A stretch of 64,000 nt of DNA. Origin: Hybos culiciformis. Taxonomy: Eukaryota > Arthropoda > Insecta > Diptera > Hybotidae. Shown one piece after another: positions 11,192-19,576 of the stretch; the stretch's first letter is position 1, and each line of letters opens with the position of its first letter. The notes beneath the pieces are model-generated. The model searched no databases and was not told where the DNA came from. It saw only the letters and a list, made by a program, of their open reading frames with translations. The stretch is from NCBI GenBank assembly GCA_964007475.1, contig OZ023273.1:75978024-76042023 (forward strand), written 5' to 3'. A program made the position numbers and the translations under genes.

Positions 11192-12112
11192 TCAAATGAC
11201 GCTTTTTTGATCTACCCATGAGTTATGCATTTCATCGAATCCAAGCCATTTAACCAAAATTTTATCACCTTTTCTTTTGATAATTTTTTCTACTAAGTAA
11301 ATATTTGGATGCTTAGTTTTTTGTAATTCTTCATCGTAAAAAGATCCCAAAATTACCTCATTCTGATAGTCTTTTAAAATATAAGTAACTGGGTTGGTAA
11401 GTTTTATTTTTGATACTTTCAAAATTTCAGTTGACCAGTTTGGCATGTATCCTTTATCGAAAATTCCCTTAGATTTGCTGATTCTAACTTTATCTCCAAC
11501 TTTAAATCTACCAGCTGTGAAAATTTTCAGTCTGTTGTAGCTTGTTTTGAGAATTTTTTTCTCGTTGTGTTTATTAATTTCTTTTGGTTTCATTTTTGTT
11601 GTTCGGTGGATAGAATTATTATATTTTTCCATTAAGTTGTCTATTATATGTATCCACTTATAGTTTCCTTGTAAACTAAAGTGCTTCCACATTAAATTTT
11701 TTAAAGTTCTATTAAATCGTTCGACTATTGAAGCTTTTAATTTGGAATATGTATGATAGTGGTTAATTTCATATTTTTTCATAAGTTGGGAGAAATGCTT
11801 GTTGTAAAACTCTTTCCCTTCATCCGATTGTAAATTTCTTGGATGTACTTTGGATGTTTCAAAAATATTTTCCATAGCTTCTACAATATGACTAGCACTT
11901 TTTGTTTTTACAGCTCGAGCATATGCGAACTTCGAAAAAATAACAATAACGGTTAACAAATATTTATTTCCCTTATTCGATTTCGAGTACGGTATCATTT
12001 CTACTAAGTCTATTTGCCACGTATCATTAAGACCTTTTTGAATCACTCGAGGACGCTTAAAATTTTTGCGAGCAGGGCGATGTAATTCATTCACCAAACC
12101 CTCCATGCTCAT
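11192..12112 (-). CDS. Polinton integrase (rve family) with chromodomain, 306 aa
   Basis: Retroviral-type integrase that inserts the Polinton and creates the 6-bp duplication. The DDE triad is visible at D35 (WQIDLVEM), D97 (LQSDEGKEF) and E131 (ASIVERFNRTLK). The N-terminal HRPARKNF...RPRVI block and the downstream RFKVGDKVRIS (SH3-like) segment are typical of the family. A C-terminal chromodomain occupies about residues 270-306 (LVEKIIKRKG...VKWLGF...SWV) and may bind modified histones to steer integration. It starts at ATG 12112 and appears full length, with no frame breaks. It is convergent to the polymerase and divergent from the gene at 12203, with which it may share a 90-bp intergenic promoter region. 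Confidence 0.92.
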   Translation of the reverse strand: MSMEGLVNELHRPARKNFKRPRVIQKGLNDTWQIDLVEMIPYSKSNKGNKYLLTVIVIFSKFAYARAVKTKSASHIVEAMENIFETSKVHPRNLQSDEGKEFYNKHFSQLMKKYEINHYHTYSKLKASIVERFNRTLKNLMWKHFSLQGNYKWIHIIDNLMEKYNNSIHRTTKMKPKEINKHNEKKILKTSYNRLKIFTAGRFKVGDKVRISKSKGIFDKGYMPNWSTEILKVSKIKLTNPVTYILKDYQNEVILGSFYDEELQKTKHPNIYLVEKIIKRKGDKILVKWLGFDEMHNSWVDQKSVI

Positions 12113-12202
12113 GTTGTTTTTATTTTTCTGAATATTATGTAAAAAAGGAGTTGTATTTATATGAAAACTACACAGTCCGTTCTCTGATTTTGACTAGTTA
12201 AC

Positions 12203-12697
12203 ATGGAGTACTATCGAAATCAAACAGTTTTAATCGATTTTCAATGTGTTGTTGGAAATTATAAACAAGTTTTTATAAAGGAATTAGCTTGTTTAAAGAC
12301 GGATTCGGTTTCATATAATCATTATGTGTTCAAACCACCATATCCACAACAAGAACTATCGGAAAAAGCTGCCAAACAAAATAACTACTGTTTCGAATTC
12401 ATAAATGGATTAGATTGGAATGATGGAACTACTGACTATTTAACTCTGCCGACAATACTCTCAGATTATAAAGATTATGTTATTGTCGTAAAAGGAAAAG
12501 AGAAGAAATTTTTTTTGGAGAAATATTTACCAACAACAATTATTGTTGATTTGGATATGGGAAAAAGTATTTCAAAATATTTCAATTTTCTGACTAATTG
12601 CTCGATTCATGAAAATAGAATTAATAATAGATGTGCTATTGTAAATTTATTCAGAATGTATTTCTTTTTAGAAACAAGTGGAAAGTTTTTAGAATAA
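12203..12697 (+). CDS. Polinton-associated protein of unknown function (164 aa)
   Basis: This open frame starts at ATG 12203 and runs divergently from the integrase. It begins with a hydrophobic beta-like stretch (TVLIDFQCV), followed by IKELAC, FKPPYP and later IVVKGKEKKFFLEKYL and TIIVDLDMG. This layout is familiar from small proteins scattered through arthropod genomes and Polintons. It vaguely recalls a DEDD-exonuclease/RNase H fold whose catalytic acids are incomplete (LIDFQ rather than D-x-E). I do not assign a function. A polyadenylation-like AATAAA run follows the stop, which suggests a separate transcript from the packaging ATPase downstream. Confidence 0.6.
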   Translation: MEYYRNQTVLIDFQCVVGNYKQVFIKELACLKTDSVSYNHYVFKPPYPQQELSEKAAKQNNYCFEFINGLDWNDGTTDYLTLPTILSDYKDYVIVVKGKEKKFFLEKYLPTTIIVDLDMGKSISKYFNFLTNCSIHENRINNRCAIVNLFRMYFFLETSGKFLE

Positions 12698-12759
12698 ATA
12701 AATAAAAGCAATTATTATAAGTTGACTTGTTTTATTCACATTTCAGAAGTCTCGTAGTC

Positions 12760-13437
12760 ATGGTTCAACAATTTATTCATCCGTTTTCTATGATTGTAAG
12801 CGGACCTTCGGGGTGTGGAAAGACTACTTTTCTTTTGAATCTTCTAAATAATAAAGATTGGTTAATAAAAACGAAAATAAAAAAAATTATATGGTGTTAT
12901 GCCGAAAAAGCATCTGTTCCAAATTTCGATGAAAATGTTGTTTTACATAAAGGAGTTCCGGAAAATTTAGAAAACTTAGATAACGATCCAATTCTAGTAA
13001 TATTAGATGATCTAATGCTTGATACGTTTAACAAAAATATCTGTGAAATTTTCACTAAGGGCTCACATCATCGCAACATATCAGTAATTTTAGTCACACA
13101 AAATTTATTTCATAAAGGAGCTCACAATAGAGATATATCATTGAATACTAAGTATTTGGTGGTTTTTAAGAATCCAAGAGATAAACTGCAATTTCAACAT
13201 TTAGCACGACAAATTTATCCTGAGAATGCAAAAGATCTTTTGAGGGTATATAAAGAAGTAACGCAAGTTCCTCATAATTATTTGATAATTGATCTTACTC
13301 AAGAAATAAATGAAACTTTGCGTTTTAGAACTGATATTTTCAACAAAAATCATTGTATTTGTTATTGCAATTTGAATGAAAATGAGCTCCAATATGAAGA
13401 GATTAAAGGAGAACAAGCATATGCTGTATATACTTAA
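12760..13437 (+). CDS. Polinton packaging ATPase (FtsK/HerA-A32 type)
   Basis: Motor ATPase expected to pump DNA into the capsid. Walker A is GPSGCGKTT (residues 15-23 from the ATG at 12760) and Walker B is ILVILDDLML (D83-D84). A downstream polar segment, ISVILVTQNLFHKG, matches the sensor region of A32-like ATPases. I chose the ATG at 12760 because the longer frame to 12727 would need a TTG start and because 12760 places the Walker A close to the N-terminus, as usual. The 225-aa length fits the family. It overlaps the next ORF slightly (from 13376 or 13421), consistent with a compact late-gene block ATPase - small protein - capsid genes. Confidence 0.9.
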   Translation: MVQQFIHPFSMIVSGPSGCGKTTFLLNLLNNKDWLIKTKIKKIIWCYAEKASVPNFDENVVLHKGVPENLENLDNDPILVILDDLMLDTFNKNICEIFTKGSHHRNISVILVTQNLFHKGAHNRDISLNTKYLVVFKNPRDKLQFQHLARQIYPENAKDLLRVYKEVTQVPHNYLIIDLTQEINETLRFRTDIFNKNHCICYCNLNENELQYEEIKGEQAYAVYT

Positions 13438-13726
13438 AGAAGCAAAACCAAAACTTCGAAATTCAATTTTGAAAAACAGCGATAATGAGCTAATAAAAAC
13501 TTTAAGTGAAATTGCATATAATACTTTACAGGGATATAATCCGATCAATGAAAAATCTAAGACAGCGTTGAAGAGATATAAAAATTCGTTACGCTGTTTA
13601 TCTTGTCCAAAACGTTCTTTGAATTCGAAGAGAAAACTACTAGTGCAAAGTGGTGGTTTTTTGCCGACATTAATAGCAACTGTTTTATCCGGAGTTATCG
13701 GAAAAATAATAGAAAATGACAAATAA
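13421..13726 (+). CDS. Small basic Polinton protein, possible pX/mu-like (101 aa)
   Basis: The frame is open from ATG 13376 but I prefer the internal ATG at 13421, which starts MLYILKEAKPKLR and reduces the overlap with the ATPase. The protein is basic (KPKLRNSILKN, SKTALKRYKNSLR, CPKRSLNSKRKLLVQSGG) and ends in a hydrophobic stretch, FLPTLIATVLSGVIGKI. The pattern of a lysine/arginine-rich body, then a VQSGGF-type turn and a membrane-active tail, recurs in arthropod Polintons. It is reminiscent of adenovirus core/pX-type peptides processed by the viral protease. That comparison is an inference from layout only. It overlaps the next ORF by 11 bp. Confidence 0.6.
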   Translation: MLYILKEAKPKLRNSILKNSDNELIKTLSEIAYNTLQGYNPINEKSKTALKRYKNSLRCLSCPKRSLNSKRKLLVQSGGFLPTLIATVLSGVIGKIIENDK

Positions 13727-14516
13727 ATTGAAAAAAATGATTCTTCTACATCCCTCAGCTTACGAAAAATTAAATCATAATAAAAATAATGAACCAGAAT
13801 CATTTTTTGTTAAAAATTATCTTTTATCAATTTTAAATAATACCGAACTACAAGACATAGAAAAATGGTACCAAATTCGACAACAACTTTTAAAATATGC
13901 CAATTTAAAGCGAGTGAAATCTGAGACTGATAAACCAATTTTGACAGATGCATTTACTCAAACACCATTTATTTTTAAAAAAAATCAAAGCTCACAATTT
14001 TCAACAACCATGACAAAAACAGATAACCAAACAGAACCACTTCTAACAGAAGATATTTATGAAACATTTGAAAAAGATGAAATAACAAAAAAGAATAATT
14101 TGAGCTCAGCTGCTGATCATGCTAAGAAACTCAAACGAAAAAATAGTTTAAGTTTGAGTTCTTTTTACAATGATGAAGATTTTTCTGCTACGAAAAACAA
14201 AAGACAAAAAAAAAAAGATTTTAAAATAATTGAAAAAGATGGAAAAGTTTTTACTATATTTCACGAAGGAATCGAAAAAGCTGGAAAAGAAGAAGTGGAT
14301 TCTATTATTTCAAACTTAAAATCGAAAAATATAGAAGCAAATAATGAAATTTTTACCCTAACTGATGAAGAAATGCAAAATGTTGACAACGAAGAGGTTA
14401 ATTCAAATTCAAATAAAATGAGAAAAAAGATTGCCGAAACAATGTCTAAACCAACCTTAAGGTCAAGTAAAAAACAAACAGGTACTAATATTATACGTTG
14501 GCATCGAATAAAATAG
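13716..14516 (+). CDS. Polinton hypothetical protein, charged, 266 aa
   Basis: The ATG at 13716 overlaps the upstream stop region; ATG 13737 (MILLHPSAYEKL) is an alternative start that better matches the short hydrophobic opening common in such proteins. The N-terminal 70 residues include an aromatic helix region (DIEKWYQIRQQLLKYANLKR). The remainder is lysine-, serine- and acidic-rich with likely nuclear-localisation clusters (KKLKRKNS, KNKRQKKKDF) and probable disorder. Similar ORFs sit between the ATPase and capsid genes in insect Polintons. It may be a virion-associated or maturation-related factor, but I do not recognise a catalytic domain. Confidence 0.55.
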   Translation: MTNKLKKMILLHPSAYEKLNHNKNNEPESFFVKNYLLSILNNTELQDIEKWYQIRQQLLKYANLKRVKSETDKPILTDAFTQTPFIFKKNQSSQFSTTMTKTDNQTEPLLTEDIYETFEKDEITKKNNLSSAADHAKKLKRKNSLSLSSFYNDEDFSATKNKRQKKKDFKIIEKDGKVFTIFHEGIEKAGKEEVDSIISNLKSKNIEANNEIFTLTDEEMQNVDNEEVNSNSNKMRKKIAETMSKPTLRSSKKQTGTNIIRWHRIK

Positions 14517-14578
14517 CTTATAAAAGTAATTTATAAGTATAAATGAATTAATTGTTTTTCATCACTTCAAAAAGTAAC

Positions 14579-15403
14579 ATGTCCTATCAAGAATTTTATA
14601 TAACACTATTGAGTAACAATTGTATGGAAATATACCCTTCTAATGTGCTATCTTCTTTTACAAATTTATTAAAAAAAAAATTGGATTTAGATGAGACTTG
14701 GTTAGTTGGTCTTACAGAAATATTTTTAAATGATCTTGACGGAAATATACATTCACGAAAAAAACGAGACACAACATTAAATAAATCAGAAGCAGAACAA
14801 ATACTTTTTAAAGCAATACAGAATGCTAAGAAAAAAACTTCCAATTCAAATGCAGATACTACGTCTAAAAGTAATGTATCAATTTCTAAAGATGAGAAAG
14901 CGGGTTCTAAGCTTGAAAAACAAAATACTGTATCAACTCTTAAAATTGATAAAAAAATTATTACAACAAGTTTTAAAAATAAAGATATTGGCCAAAATAA
15001 AAAAACTGAATTCGAAGAAGAGAAAGAAATGGTTGGTTTTATTCCTCCTACGATTTTCGATTTCAAATCTGCAATTGATTCGATGATTAAATTTTTAGAT
15101 CAACCCAAGATCACTTTAATTGCAGACTTTGCATACATTTACACCGATATAATTTGTCCTAGATTTGTTGGAAACGAACTTACAAGATGTCTTCGAGTTG
15201 TGCCGATTGAACATGACCAAAAAGTTATAAAATTCCAGCATGTAGAGTATTATCCAATTCAATCAAACATAATATCAAATATTTCTATATTGATCACAAA
15301 TTCACAATCGGAAAGAATTAATTTTAAATCTAGTTTGTTACCTACAATGTGTACACTTCATTTCAAAAAAAAAGGTATAAAGGTATACACAACTAGCAGA
15401 TAA
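14579..15403 (+). CDS. Polinton minor capsid (penton-like) protein, 274 aa
   Basis: Predicted single-jelly-roll vertex protein. The opening YQEFYITLLSNNCM...YPSNVLSSFTNLL...LDETWLVGLTEI is the usual N-terminus of Polinton minor capsid proteins. The C-terminal part (CPRFVGNELTRCLRVVPI then FQHVEYYPIQ and MCTLHFKKK) matches the family's end. Between them lies an unusually long Lys/Ser-rich linker (about residues 60-150). I take ATG 14579; the longer frame from 14552 needs TTG. The last residues after LHFKKK may be foreign sequence created by a deletion that also removed the start of the next gene: the stop and spacer before the major capsid gene look abnormally short. Confidence 0.75.
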   Translation: MSYQEFYITLLSNNCMEIYPSNVLSSFTNLLKKKLDLDETWLVGLTEIFLNDLDGNIHSRKKRDTTLNKSEAEQILFKAIQNAKKKTSNSNADTTSKSNVSISKDEKAGSKLEKQNTVSTLKIDKKIITTSFKNKDIGQNKKTEFEEEKEMVGFIPPTIFDFKSAIDSMIKFLDQPKITLIADFAYIYTDIICPRFVGNELTRCLRVVPIEHDQKVIKFQHVEYYPIQSNIISNISILITNSQSERINFKSSLLPTMCTLHFKKKGIKVYTTSR

Positions 15404-15428
15404 TAAAGTTGGCGTAGTTAACAATTTA

Positions 15429-16460
15429 ATGCATTCATTATTTCGAAATTGTACAGTTTATTTAAATAATACACCCATTTCACAATCTGATAATAATTAT
15501 CATTATCGGGCTTACATTGAAAAATTATTAAACTACGGAAATGATGCTGTATCAACTCATTTAGAAACAACCGGTTGGATTTTAGATTCTGGTAAAATAG
15601 ACTCTATAGTTGAAAAAGAAAATCCTGGTTTAGACAAGCGAAAAAATTTATTTAAAAAAAGTCAACAAGTAGAATTGATTGGAAAATTGCATGCTGATAT
15701 GTTCAATCAACCTAAGCTTTTACTTAATAATGTTGATTTGAAAGTTGTTTTACATCTGGAGAAGACACCGTTTTATATTATGGAAAGTACTGGAGATTCG
15801 TATGTTAAAATATTAGAAGCCACAATGTATGTTAATCATGATACAATCAACCCAGGAATTTTATTAGCTCATCATAAAATCTTGCAGTCACGGAACGCAG
15901 TGTATCCCTATAAACGTGTTGAAATAAAAACATTTACATTATATCCGGGAAACTATTCTCTATTATTAGATAATGTGGTAATAGGTCAGCTTCCAAATCT
16001 TTTAATTTTTTCAATGGTGACTAATGAAGCATACAGTGGTTCAAAATCAAAAAATCCATTCAATTTTCAACATTTTCATCTACAAAGATTTAATTTGTGT
16101 GTAAATGGGTCTCAAGTACCAAATCAACCTATAGAATTTAATTTTACCAATGATGGAGAAGGAGCAATCAGTACAAGAGGATATAACACATTGTTTAAAG
16201 GAACAGGAATACACTATTACGATAAAGGTCATCAAATATCAAAGGAGTTATTTGATAATGGTTATTTTTTACTTGCCTTCGATTTAACAGCTGATGGGTC
16301 GTACAACTCTTCTTGTGCTAATTTGCTTAATCAGGGAACTATTAGAATTGAAGGAAAATTTAGTAAGGCATTAACAGAAGCAATTACTTGTATAGTTTAT
16401 TGCGAATTTGATTCAAATATATTCATTGACAAAAATCGAAATATTGCACAATCACTCTAA
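15429..16460 (+). pseudogene. Polinton major capsid protein (double jelly roll), N-terminus missing
   Basis: The protein starts directly in the conserved MHSLF...VYLNNTPIS...YRAYIEKLLNYG segment. In related Polinton capsid proteins this lies roughly a hundred residues into the protein. The frame is open a little further upstream (ADNKVGVVNNL from 15396, typical of the family) but hits TAA at 15378, inside the end of the penton ORF. This implies a deletion joining the tail of the penton gene to the interior of the capsid gene. The remaining 343 residues include FNFQHFHLQRFNLCVNGSQVP and AFDLTADGS, the second jelly roll and the C-terminus. Its stop is immediately followed by the protease ATG. 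Without the first beta strands a normal capsomer is unlikely. Confidence 0.75.
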
Positions 16461-16958
16461 ATGGACACTCAGCAACTTAAATTAGCTTTAATGTGTAATA
16501 ATTATACAAAAAGAAATTTTGTTGGTGTTTTCGCTTGTGATAAACTACCAGAAAAAGTTAAAAAACCTTCATTTTTAATAGCTAACACTGATCCAAACGG
16601 ATCTAAAGGACAACATTGGGTAGCATTTTATGTATCCAGAAATGGAAAAGCAGAATATTTTGACTCTTTCGGTGCTTATCCAACGAACCCCTATTTTTTA
16701 ACATTTTTAAAAAATAATTGTAATAGCTTTGAAAGCAATAATACAACAATACAAGGATTTTCATCAACTTATTGCGGTGAATATTCTGCATTGTATTTAT
16801 ATTATAAATCAATTGGCAAAACATTAAAATATTTTTGTACACTATTTAATAAAAACTACACTGGAAATGATGTTAAAGTTAAAAAATTATTTAAAAACAT
16901 TTTTTGCTCTAAAAACCTGAAATGTAGTAAAAATTGTCAATCTATTTTTAAGAAATAA
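16461..16958 (+). CDS. Polinton adenain-like cysteine protease, 165 aa
   Basis: C48/adenain-fold protease expected to mature capsid precursors. Catalytic residues are visible: H52 in GQHWVAFY, D68 in YFDSFG, Q98 in IQGF (oxyanion hole) and C105 in STYCGEYSA. The N-terminal GVFACDKLP and ANTDP motifs are family hallmarks. The ATG at 16461 abuts the stop of the capsid gene with no spacer. The reading frame is intact and its length is normal for Polintons, though the last 35 residues are lysine/cysteine-rich (CSKNLKCSKNCQSIF) and may be extra. The same fold appears again in the unrelated Ulp1-like gene at 57 kb. Confidence 0.9.
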   Translation: MDTQQLKLALMCNNYTKRNFVGVFACDKLPEKVKKPSFLIANTDPNGSKGQHWVAFYVSRNGKAEYFDSFGAYPTNPYFLTFLKNNCNSFESNNTTIQGFSSTYCGEYSALYLYYKSIGKTLKYFCTLFNKNYTGNDVKVKKLFKNIFCSKNLKCSKNCQSIFKK

Positions 16959-17020
16959 AAAAATTTTAAACTCAAATTATTGCTTTATTATTTTTTATTT
17001 TTTATTTTTACAGCGGAATA

Positions 17021-17335
17021 TTATTTTTCTTTAAATTCAAGAATTGCCATGTTTCGACGACTTCTATCACGACCTTTGTAAATCAAGTCATATTTCTTGC
17101 TGTTTAATTCGGCAAGTTGCTCCTTTGTTTGAACACATTTGCTCAATCTCTCTGGTAAGAACACCCAAAAACTATTAGCACCATCCTGTAGATTAACAGT
17201 AAGCTGGACTCCGTATTGTGTATCTTTGAGAACAAATTCATTTACGTCATATGGACTGTTAATTATCAAATCATTGATGTTTTTGTAGGAATCAGTTTCT
17301 CCACCAGCTACAGCTTTAAACAAATCAATAAATTA
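17021..17335 (-). CDS. Small Polinton protein, possibly ssDNA-binding (about 100 aa), start unclear
   Basis: The minus-strand frame encodes a compact beta-rich protein (FVLKDTQYGVQLTVNLQD...FWVFLPERLSKC...KYDLIYKGRD...MAILEFKEK). Similar small proteins occur near the end of insect Polintons and could be OB-fold nucleic-acid binders; this is inference. No ATG opens the frame (the computed start is TTG). On the minus strand an ATG at 17403-17405 is followed directly by GTAAGT, and TTTCTTGCAG ends at 17336, suggesting a 67-nt intron after a one-codon first exon. The first codon after that acceptor is TAA, so as it stands the spliced product would stop at once. Either the gene is damaged or the exon structure is different. 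Confidence 0.5.
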
Positions 17336-17564
17336 CTGCAAGAAAAGATAAATTAAAAAATTATGAATACAAAGATATAATAACATAAATGTTACGACTT
17401 ACCATTTTATTCAAAATATGTGTCGTCTGCTAGTAACTTTTGATAAACAAAGTTGAAAATAGAATAGTTTTGAAAATCAAATCGAATAGCCTTTATATAC
17501 AATTTTTCTCTCTTTCACAAAAGTTTATAATTATATTTCTCGATTTTCGATTTTATCAAATTCA

Positions 17565-18133
17565 ACCACAAAAGAATGATTTCTAATTATTTTATTTTTT
17601 CTCATAATATTTAACTGATTTTTAGGCTTAGTTATACTTAATATTAAATATAAATTTTTTCCTGCAAATTTGACAAAAAAATAAAATAAAATAAAATAAA
17701 ATGATAAGAAAAAAATCTCAAATTACATATAATAAAAATCTAAAAAAATGTAATTGTGAAATTATTATATGTAATTTGATCGATACTTTTTGATATTATT
17801 AATTTCATAATTAAATGTGGCTACTTTTTTAAAATTATAAAGGGGGTTACCTTTTTATAAAAATCTTCTACATTTCCCATATATTTTGTATAGTAACCCC
17901 CATTTTTGGTAGCCACTTTTTTGGGAGCCCCCATGGGGGTTACCTTTTTATAAAAATCTTCTAGATTTCCCATACATTTTGTATAGTAACCCCCATTTTT
18001 GGTAGCTACTTTTTGGGAGCCCCCATGGGGGTTACCTTTTTATAAAAATCTTCTAGATTTCCCATACATTTTGTATAGTAACCCCCATTTTTGGTAGCCA
18101 CTTTTGATACAGAACATACATATTTATACTACT
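17565..18133 (-). repeat. Polinton right terminal inverted repeat (569 bp)
   Basis: It is the reverse complement of 6245-6813 with one difference seen, and the element ends ...CATATTTATACTACT. The same three 92-bp units are present in inverted order. High identity between arms implies a young insertion or recent gene conversion. Confidence 0.93.
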
Positions 18134-18139
18134 GAGGTA
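18134..18139. repeat. Polinton target site duplication GAGGTA, right
   Basis: It is the partner of 6239-6244. The flanking env-like sequence resumes at 18140. Confidence 0.93.
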
Positions 18140-18140
18140 T

Positions 18141-18938
18141 TCATTTTAATTTTTTGTACAGTTCTACTAATCCTGATAACCCGACTTCACAGAAAGAGGT
18201 TTCACAGTCTTTGAATTCCTCTTTAAATTCAATTGAACTTACCAAAGCTATTATGGGTAGATTTTCAAAAGTTTCTGTGATTTTGATTTTATCTGTTAAA
18301 ATTTCTATTTTTGGTTCTTCGCAGAACCATTCTATTTTTAGGTCTTGTGTAAGTATAGGTTGAAGAATCCATCCTCTTAATTCAGGATATAATGAACTTA
18401 ACATTCTTACGTTAGCCTTTTCGTTGTGTGTTAGTCCTCTTCCTATTTCATTAAAATTTTTGTTATCTGGTAGTACTAAGCTTAATGGATGCTTTTTGTT
18501 ATTATTTATTGAGATTGCTGATATATTAGGAGTTAGGATGGGTGGGATTAAAATTCCGTCTTCGCATTCGTGTATTAATTCGACGTTTTTTAAAGATTTT
18601 CCAAAGATTGGGTATAATATACTATATTTTAGGATTTTTGATGCATAAATTTCCACCTCTTTTTCGTATAATGGATATATGTTTAGTTCGGTATTGTCGT
18701 ATACTGGTCGATATAGGTCTTCTATTATTACTACGCTAGTCTGTATTTTGTGTATTAATGTTAGTAATACTAGTGCCTGCCTAAGTAAGCAGTAACTACG
18801 TAGTTGACATAGAATCATTAGTAAAATTAGTGCTAGGAAAAGAGCTAATATCGATCCGGTTAAATATAAAAAATATGTTATTGGCTGTGTCATCCAGGAC
18901 ATCGATATCCCGATGCAGCCAAGAAAATCGTTGCACAT
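18141..18938 (-). pseudogene. env-like gene, 5' part, copy 1
   Basis: This is the first 265 codons of the env-like protein, starting at ATG 18938. There is a hydrophobic N-terminal segment (about residues 20-45, LALFLALILLMILC) and a second at about 50-65. It ends at TGA (18141-18143), a G-to-T change relative to GGA in copy 2, only two bases from the Polinton target duplication. So this copy has an independent nonsense mutation beside the insertion. The rest of the gene is at 4749-6238. Confidence 0.8.
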
Positions 18939-19455
18939 TAAGAAAAAAATTTTATTTACCCTATATATAATTATGTTTTTTTTTTTTTTTTTTTTTGTTT
19001 ATATATATATTGTATGTATTATTTGTTTTACTTATTCTATATTTTAATTATATTTTTTTTTTTTTTTTTTAACTTAGTAATTCTACAAGAAATTCTTTTG
19101 CTTAAATTACTTACGGTTGCTAAAAATATTTTTTTTTTTTTTTTTTTATTATTTTTGTTTTTTTTTATTTTTTTTTTTTTTTATTTTTTTTTTTTTTTTT
19201 GAATTTTTTTTTTTTTTGTTTTAATTTTTTTTTTTTGTTTTATTAAATTTTTTTTGTATATATATTTTTTTTTTATATTTTTTTTTCTTTACAATCTTCA
19301 AATCTTATTCTACAGAGGTTTTTGCTATGTTTACTTAAGAATTGCTTCTGTTTGCTTTTTCTTTTCACACGTATATATTTTTCCAGAATACGTTTAAGCA
19401 GGTTTTTATTATCTGCAGAGGATATTTGCTGAAAGCAAAAAAAAATTTGTTTAAA

Positions 19456-19512
<57 letters not shown>

Positions 19513-19576
19513 TTTTAAGGATAATATACAGAAAGTTTTCGCTTTGATTATAATTTTATTAGTCAGATTTCTTATC
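18939..19576 (-). other. Integrase-env spacer of copy 1, long T runs
   Basis: No gene is seen. On the plus strand it is a succession of T tracts, including about 60 T at 19461-19511. The equivalent region of copy 2 (34131-34777) has a much shorter run, so the tract has expanded or contracted. It probably holds the env splice acceptor, but I cannot choose one. Confidence 0.5.

Larger units (their letters stand above)
6245..18133 (+). mobile_element. Polinton/Maverick DNA transposon, 11,889 bp
   Basis: It is bounded by 569-bp inverted repeats starting AGTAGTATAAATATG and by the 6-bp duplication GAGGTA. It carries the hallmark set: protein-primed family-B DNA polymerase, retroviral-type integrase with chromodomain, FtsK/HerA-type packaging ATPase, penton-like and double-jelly-roll capsid proteins and an adenain-like cysteine protease. 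It is shorter than typical 15-20 kb elements. The polymerase is frameshifted after motif C and the major capsid gene lacks its N-terminal part, so it is probably a defective copy that moved by supplied proteins or decayed after insertion. The near-identical inverted repeats (I see one mismatch, at 6777) point to a recent arrival. Confidence 0.95.
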
